A DNA stretch of 64,000 nt, taken from Adineta steineri. Its lineage: Eukaryota; Rotifera; Eurotatoria; Adinetida; Adinetidae. Below the pieces are notes generated by a model, which saw only the letters and a list, made by a program, of their open reading frames with translations, was not told the origin of the DNA and did not search any database. This document shows positions 59,081 to 64,000 of the stretch, piece after piece; the stretch's first letter is position 1; each line of letters starts with the position of its first letter. Location of the stretch: positions 143,789 to 207,788 of the forward strand of contig CAJNOI010000082.1 in assembly GCA_905250115.1 (NCBI GenBank). The letters are read 5' to 3'. The position numbers and the translations under genes were made by a program.

Positions 59081-59880
59081 TTTCTTAATTTAAAATTTTG
59101 AATTACTGTTAGATGATGTTGTTCTAAATTAGTAATAAATAAATCGACTATAGTAGGTGCAAGTGGAGAACCCATATCGCCTCCGTCAATTTGTCTAAAA
59201 TAATTATTATAAAATCGAAATTGTAAATCTCTTACTGTGAAATTAAAGAGAATAAATAATTCATTTTTTGTGCTTTTATCAGTTTATTTGCTTCATCAAC
59301 TGGTATGTCAGGAAAAAGTGATTCAGTATGAAAAATCATCATTTATACATTATTATTAATTTGTACTTTTTTTTATTCACTTGATGAAACTAAATGAATC
59401 TTTTGTATATGGTTGACTTTGTAACACATTTTAGATAAAGAAAATGTATCAAGTTCAGAGTTTGATGCATAGGTATAACTGGTCGTAATGGCAAGTTCGT
59501 TTTATGTACTTTAACTGTACAATATAATAACGGAATTGAACTACCTGATATAAATAAATCATCGTAAATCGTTTCTTAATCCTTTTTTATCAATACTTGA
59601 TTCGTCATTGAAATTTTTTACTAAATTTATTATCATCTTGTTACAATTGGTTAATTCTACTTATATAATCTAATTTATCCATACATACCACTGCATTATC
59701 TTTATCAACACTTAACATGATTATTGATTGATCCATTTTTAATTCTTTTAATGTAAGATGTACTTCTTCACTTAATTTAGAAGCTCTTTTATTTTTTAAT
59801 TTTTTAATCATTTCATTAAAAATTGGTTTAATTTGATTAATTAATGGTACTATAGTAATATTTCTCTATTATGAATCATC
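59081..59880 (-). mobile_element. Penelope-like (Athena-type) RT fragment, inverted copy, degenerate
   Basis: Closely matches the complement of 15290-16078, including the DKDNAVVCMDK and [13 protein letters not shown] blocks. It stops shortly before the catalytic aspartate box seen in the other copy, where the telomere-like remnant begins. Multiply broken. Confidence 0.7.
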
Positions 59881-59902
59881 TTTAATTTTTAGTCAATTGT
59901 AC

Positions 59903-59959
59903 TCAAGGGTGTGGATGAGTGTGATTTTCTTCTTCACGCACCCACACCTGTAAGGGTGT
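59903..59959. repeat. telomere-like foldback
   Basis: Complement of 15196-15252: TCAAGGGTGTGGATGAGTGTG faces CACGCACCCACACCTGTAAGGGTGT. Confidence 0.7.
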
Positions 59960-60963
59960 AATGCAGCTTGTATAATCAACTTTTAATTTTAATATCAAGC
60001 CGTCTATTGAGTTCTATTCAGAATTTAATTATTTGATGTATAGTGTCTTAAAAAGACTGTAATATCATGCTCATATTCTTCTGTAAATAATTAATTCTTG
60101 ACACATACAGTTTCTTCTAAAACACCACTAAACCAGATCAAAATTTTGATCAATTAATCTGTGCCATACATAAAATAATTTCTAAATATGGGTATCATAA
60201 GTTTTAAAAGTGTTGTATGAGATAAATGTTGCTTTCTAATAATGCCAAAATAGTTGCACATAAAACAAAAAACAAATATCGTCTAACTACACGCTTTCGT
60301 ATATAATTATTTTCGTGTATTTTGTTAATGTAAGAATACTGTTCAATTACTTCCATTTTTTTCTCCGAATGTTATTTATATATCATGTGCGTTTCATACA
60401 ATCACCCGAACAAGGAGATATATGTTGTTACTTCTATCATGTAAGGTAAAGAGACCAAAGCAACAACGATTGTTTACGTACCAGTGAAGCGTATAGAGAC
60501 AAGAATATACAAGTCTTCACTCTGTATATATTCCTTTACTTATTTGCTTTCGTTTAGTTTCAAAACGAGTGTTTGCGACGCTTCTGTTTCGGCTTCAATC
60601 TTATTGAGATATTAATTCACGGTAATTACCTCTATACCATTTCTATCTTGTAAATATCATTCAAACAATATCTTTCATATTGAAAATTATTCCATTGTTG
60701 AGATGTAATGTAATTACATAACTAGCTCTTTAGATTCCTTTAATTCATCAGATTTATCTAATGACAATATGGTCAAAAAATATGAAAATCTAATTTTTTA
60801 TTGTGAAAGAGGTATGTTTATTCGAGTAATGTATTCAATTAGATTTAAATTGGTTCACGTCTTATGGCATTGTTAGAGTGAATACTTTATTTTTTTTGAT
60901 GTTATACGTGAGTGTATGGTGCGATTATTAAGTGAATCAAGAATGTCAGCTGTATTGTAAGAA

Positions 60964-61926
60964 ATGGCAGATACGATTGAAGAGAAAGAAAAAATGTGAG
61001 TATATTGTATTTTGTTCTTTTTTATGTTTGGCATGTTATTCTATATTATAATATATATACGATGGATCGGTCTTATTTTTATGCAATAAACGATACGATT
61101 ATTATTGAAAGGATCATAAGCTATGAAGAAGCGACGACTGCAAAGTTAAATATGATATTTTATACATTTCGATTAAAGTAAGTTTGCTTTATGCCGAGGG
61201 TGGGTGAGTATGAGTATATTAGCCATAACACACTCACACCCTCAAGATGTAACGTTTAAAAGAACTTTTTTAATTAATAGGAAAAATGAACGACGATATT
61301 ATGACTTAGTATTATGCCCTGTCAATGGGTGTACGTGTACTTTCGAGTCAGACGTTGAATTACGTGAACACATTGCATCCAACTCACATACAGTTCCGAA
61401 ACAAGTTCCACGAACAGCAAACGATGCAGCTCGAATGCATTTAACAGAGATGGTACGAATTACACGATCGTGTACAAAAGCGAAAGCTGCTCAACAACAC
61501 AGTTCGACTTACGATCTATCAACGTCTTGTCATAATGAATGTTTCTCAAATTGTGGGTGGGCTTTGCGTACAAGAAAATTGAGCAAGCCGATGAGTGATA
61601 ACGTAAAACTTTTTCTCAAAGAAATTTGGCTCGAGTCAATTAAGACAAACTCACGAATCATACCCGAAAACATTCAACAACGGATAAGAACGAAAAGAGA
61701 TGAAGCTGGAAAAAAATATTTTAAAACGACCGAATATCCTTCGAAAAATCAAATACAATATCAATGTCGAAGACTTTTCGTCGAATACCCTGTTAGTTCA
61801 CGGCAACAGCTTATCGTCGAACTTATTGATCAAAATATAGAGGCACCTAATAACAACAATAAGTGTGAAACACTACGTTTTACAAACTTCATGAAAATTC
61901 TTACTAATTACAAGAAAACATATTAA
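60964..61926 (+). CDS. C2H2 zinc-finger protein of the composite element
   Basis: Best model has three exons, 60964-60995, 61112-61177 and 61281-61926, whose phases fit (744 nt, 247 residues). The start MADTIEEKEKM is conserved in the other copy. One C2H2 finger (CPVNGCTCTF, then H-x5-H ending SNSHT) is followed by a helical C-terminal region with NVKLFLKEIWLES, IIPENIQQRIRTKRDEAGKK and YPSKNQIQYQCRRL. The latter resembles a domain common in uncharacterised metazoan zinc-finger proteins that accompany mobile DNA; function unknown. Intron 2 contains a telomere-like foldback. Transcription diverges from the RT fragment. Open since duplication while the left copy decayed, so it may still be expressed. 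The first exon and the 61112 acceptor are less certain than the 61178-61280 intron. Confidence 0.65.
61195..61247. repeat. telomere-like foldback in intron 2 of the zinc-finger gene
   Basis: CCGAGGGTGGGTGAGTATGAG faces CACACTCACACCCTCAAGA; the counterpart of 13924-13975. Confidence 0.75.
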
Positions 61927-62510
61927 CATACATTACTTACTAACATTTTAATACTATAACTTAACAAAATAATAAAGAAATCATCAAAACCTACATGAAA
62001 ACGATTATCTTCATTTTAAATACTTCCTTCGAACGCTTATTTTATTGTAAAATAGAAAATGTAAACCAACACGTATCACATATTTTACTTTCTATTCTTG
62101 TTTTTTTATAAATATTTATTCCGAAGAGCAACATACACGAAAGAAAAAGATAAAAAGAAAAAAAAACAATATTATAGACGTGATTACATGAGGCAGAAAG
62201 AAAAACAAACAAAATATTTGAAAAAAACCCACATTTAATGAAATAAAAGAAAATGACAAAATATATTTTATTTAATATTTTTAAAGAATACAAGGTAGAA
62301 TTTTATTTCATATGGGATGTTCAGCTGTTAATCAATAATTTCAGTTCAATATCTTTGTCTTATTATTATACTTTGATAAAAAAATTTCGAAGAAAATACA
62401 CTATTTGATAAGGGGATATTCGAATGTTCAATTGGTGTTCAATAGTTCTAGTTCAACATTTTTTTTATTTTTTGTTTTAAATTTATTGTTAAAGTTTTGA
62501 GCTGAGATTT

Positions 62511-63265
62511 TCGTTGAAAACTAGACATCCGTAAACTTCAAATTTCGAGCTCACTTTTTTGACCTGACAATGCAGACCAAACTTTAAATTCATGAAAATG
62601 GAGCCATTATTGGGAAATCTCGTACTTCATATACACACTGCCAAAAGACGTACTAAGTACAGTGTCTACAACTACAGCAGAAACAGATCGTATGATAGTA
62701 AAATTCATAGTGACTATATCGTGTTTTCAATCTTGAGTGCTTAAACACCACTATTCGCTCCACTAATGCTTACTCTACGAATGTAATATTACCAATACGC
62801 TATTTGAGTATTGGCATTGGGTGCAATTGATATCGGTGGGTATGAGTACATCTTCTTTCTAAAATACAATAATTAATCTGATCAAACTATTTGACAAAAA
62901 AGAGTTTCTGTAGAAAAACTTGATTTGTTTGAACATATTATTCAATCATTCATTTCTGATATTCATTTAAAAACGATTCTTCATGCGTTATCATCACATG
63001 TGAGCCCCCTGTCATTCGAATACATCTGGTTAGTATCAAGAAATGATTAATATTCTTCACATCTGTATTTATATCCACTCAATTGTACGAATAATGATTT
63101 GTCTAATATCAAATATGGCTCTTTTTCAACAACCGCCATACAATATCATTCCGAAATAATACTCCAACTCATATATTATTTTGTGAATGATTAAATTATT
63201 TGATTACTTATAAAAACATTTTATAATTCAGTTCACAAAAGAAAATGTTATTCTGCCTATATAAA
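62511..63265. other. spacer, no gene seen
   Basis: AT-rich, no supported feature. Confidence 0.4.
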
Positions 63266-64000
63266 TTAATAAAGCTCAGCACTATTGAGATAACCATCGC
63301 TGTTCTGTCCACCAGTAACTAATACTTTTCCATTTGCTAATGTGGCTGCTGTGTGACCATATCGGGCGATAGTCACGCTTCCTGTACTTGTCCAGGTGCC
63401 TGCTGATGGATTGTACAATTCAGCACTATCGAGGGTAATAGAATCCTGCAATCCACCAGTAACTAATACTTTTCTATTTGCTAATGTGGATGTTGTGTGA
63501 GCTACTCGTGCGAAATTCAGGTTTCCTGTAGTTGTCCAAGTGCCTGTTGATAGATTGTACAATTCAGCACTATTGAGGACTGTAATAGCGTCGCGTCCAC
63601 AAGAAACTAACACTAATCCATTTGCTAGTGTGGATGCTGTGTGATATGCTCGTGCGAAATTCAGGTTTCCTGTAGATGTCCAGGTGCCTGTTGATGGATT
63701 GTACAATTCAGCACTATTGACATAAACATCATTACTGCTCACTCCGCCAGCAACTAATATGAATCCATTCGCTAATGTGGATGCTGTGTGAGCTATTCGT
63801 ACGGCATTCAGGTTTTCTGTAGTTATCCAAATGCCTGTTGATGGATTGTATAATTCAGAACTATTGAGAATACCACCGTTACCCGATCCACCAGCAACTA
63901 ATACTAATCCATTTGCTAATGTAGATGCTGTGTGATACCATCGTGCGACACTCATGCTTCCTGTAGTTGTCCAAGTATCTGTTGATGGATTGTACAATTC
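63266..64000 (-). CDS. Kelch-repeat protein, C-terminal part (runs off the window)
   Basis: About five tandem blades of 49-50 residues, each with the pattern SAELYNPSTGTWTxTGxLxxARxxHTASTLANGxVLVAGG. The frame closes at 63266 in the middle of the next blade (SAELY). The 5' part lies beyond the right edge. Repeats of this type, with HTASTLANGKVLVAGG-like wording and few changes between blades, are best known from bacterial Kelch/galactose-oxidase-like secreted proteins, and large numbers occur in bdelloids, where bacterial origin has been suspected. No catalytic residues are visible; probably a binding propeller. High similarity between blades suggests recent internal duplication or conversion. 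Confidence 0.8.
   Translation of the reverse strand, partial: ELYNPSTDTWTTTGSMSVARWYHTASTLANGLVLVAGGSGNGGILNSSELYNPSTGIWITTENLNAVRIAHTASTLANGFILVAGGVSSNDVYVNSAELYNPSTGTWTSTGNLNFARAYHTASTLANGLVLVSCGRDAITVLNSAELYNLSTGTWTTTGNLNFARVAHTTSTLANRKVLVTGGLQDSITLDSAELYNPSAGTWTSTGSVTIARYGHTAATLANGKVLVTGGQNSDGYLNSAELY

Larger units (their letters stand above)
58788..62510. mobile_element. composite element, right copy (inverted), truncated arms
   Basis: Order from left: part of arm B (58788-59045), a telomere-like piece (59026-59071), Penelope-like RT fragment on the minus strand (59880-59081), a telomere-like foldback (59903-59959), conserved spacer, spliced zinc-finger gene on the plus strand (60964-61926) and part of arm A (about 62300-62510). 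It mirrors 12293-17020. The join between RT and arm B lies further into the RT here than in the left copy, and both arms are shorter. The zinc-finger gene is whole, so this copy is the better preserved for that part. Confidence 0.65.

Noticed and set aside
1006-61247. CRISPR array or bacterial repeat reading of the spaced G/C-rich tracts
   Set aside because: Spacing is irregular, repeats are palindromic telomere-like words, and the setting is eukaryotic.

Overview
The window looks like nuclear DNA of a bdelloid rotifer (genus not determinable from this sequence; Adineta, Rotaria and Didymodactylos are all possible). The reasons are: AT-rich sequence with compact genes and many introns of about 50 nt; dozens of short tracts built on GGGTGTGGG/CCCACACCC, resembling the TGTGGG telomere repeat known from bdelloids; fragments of a Penelope-like (Athena-type) reverse transcriptase; and animal genes (axonemal dynein heavy chain, GPCR, archaemetzincin, VLIG-type GTPase, RBM15-like protein) standing next to bacterial-looking ones (flavohemoglobin, type II thioesterase, Kelch-repeat protein).

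Layout. 1-0.7 kb: end of a broken, unidentified gene. 1.5-2.0 kb: solo copy of a repeat arm. 2.2-3.2 kb: archaemetzincin pseudogene carrying a GC-rich transposon at its 3' end. 5.2-8.6 kb: six NHL repeats and, upstream on the same strand, a kinase with an MLKL-like N-terminus; a phase-compatible splice path joins them. 8.9-12.0 kb: no gene, one piggyBac-like MITE and a short tandem repeat. 12.3-17.0 kb: composite element (long inverted arms, spliced C2H2 zinc-finger gene, divergent Penelope-like RT fragment) capped by telomere-like DNA; a second, inverted copy lies at 58.8-62.5 kb. 17.1-18.3 kb: decayed gene pieces. 18.8-20.0 kb: flavohemoglobin. 20.8-30.4 kb: N-terminal tail of an axonemal dynein heavy chain, cut at a 100-N gap. 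30.6-31.7 kb: a four-helix membrane protein and a reduced 14-3-3-like gene. 31.9-32.8 kb: two identical tRNA-Ala genes with a piggyBac-like MITE between them. 33.5-38.7 kb: three tandem paralogues with cysteine-rich tails. 42-43.7 kb: rhodopsin-class GPCR. 44.6-45.7 kb: type II thioesterase with six exons. 46.9-53.2 kb: VLIG-like GTPase joined by an intron to a VWA domain. 53.8-55.0 kb: RBM15-like protein. 56.6-57.3 kb: long palindrome. 63.3 kb to the end: Kelch-repeat gene.

The genes do not form one pathway. The MLKL-like kinase with NHL propeller, the VLIG/VWA GTPase and the flavohemoglobin could all serve stress or immune roles, but that is inference. The strongest candidates for something undescribed are the composite zinc-finger/Penelope unit with telomere-like caps, the dispersed telomere-like foldbacks (several inside introns), the kinase-NHL fusion model and the 14-3-3-like protein without its phosphopeptide-binding residues.
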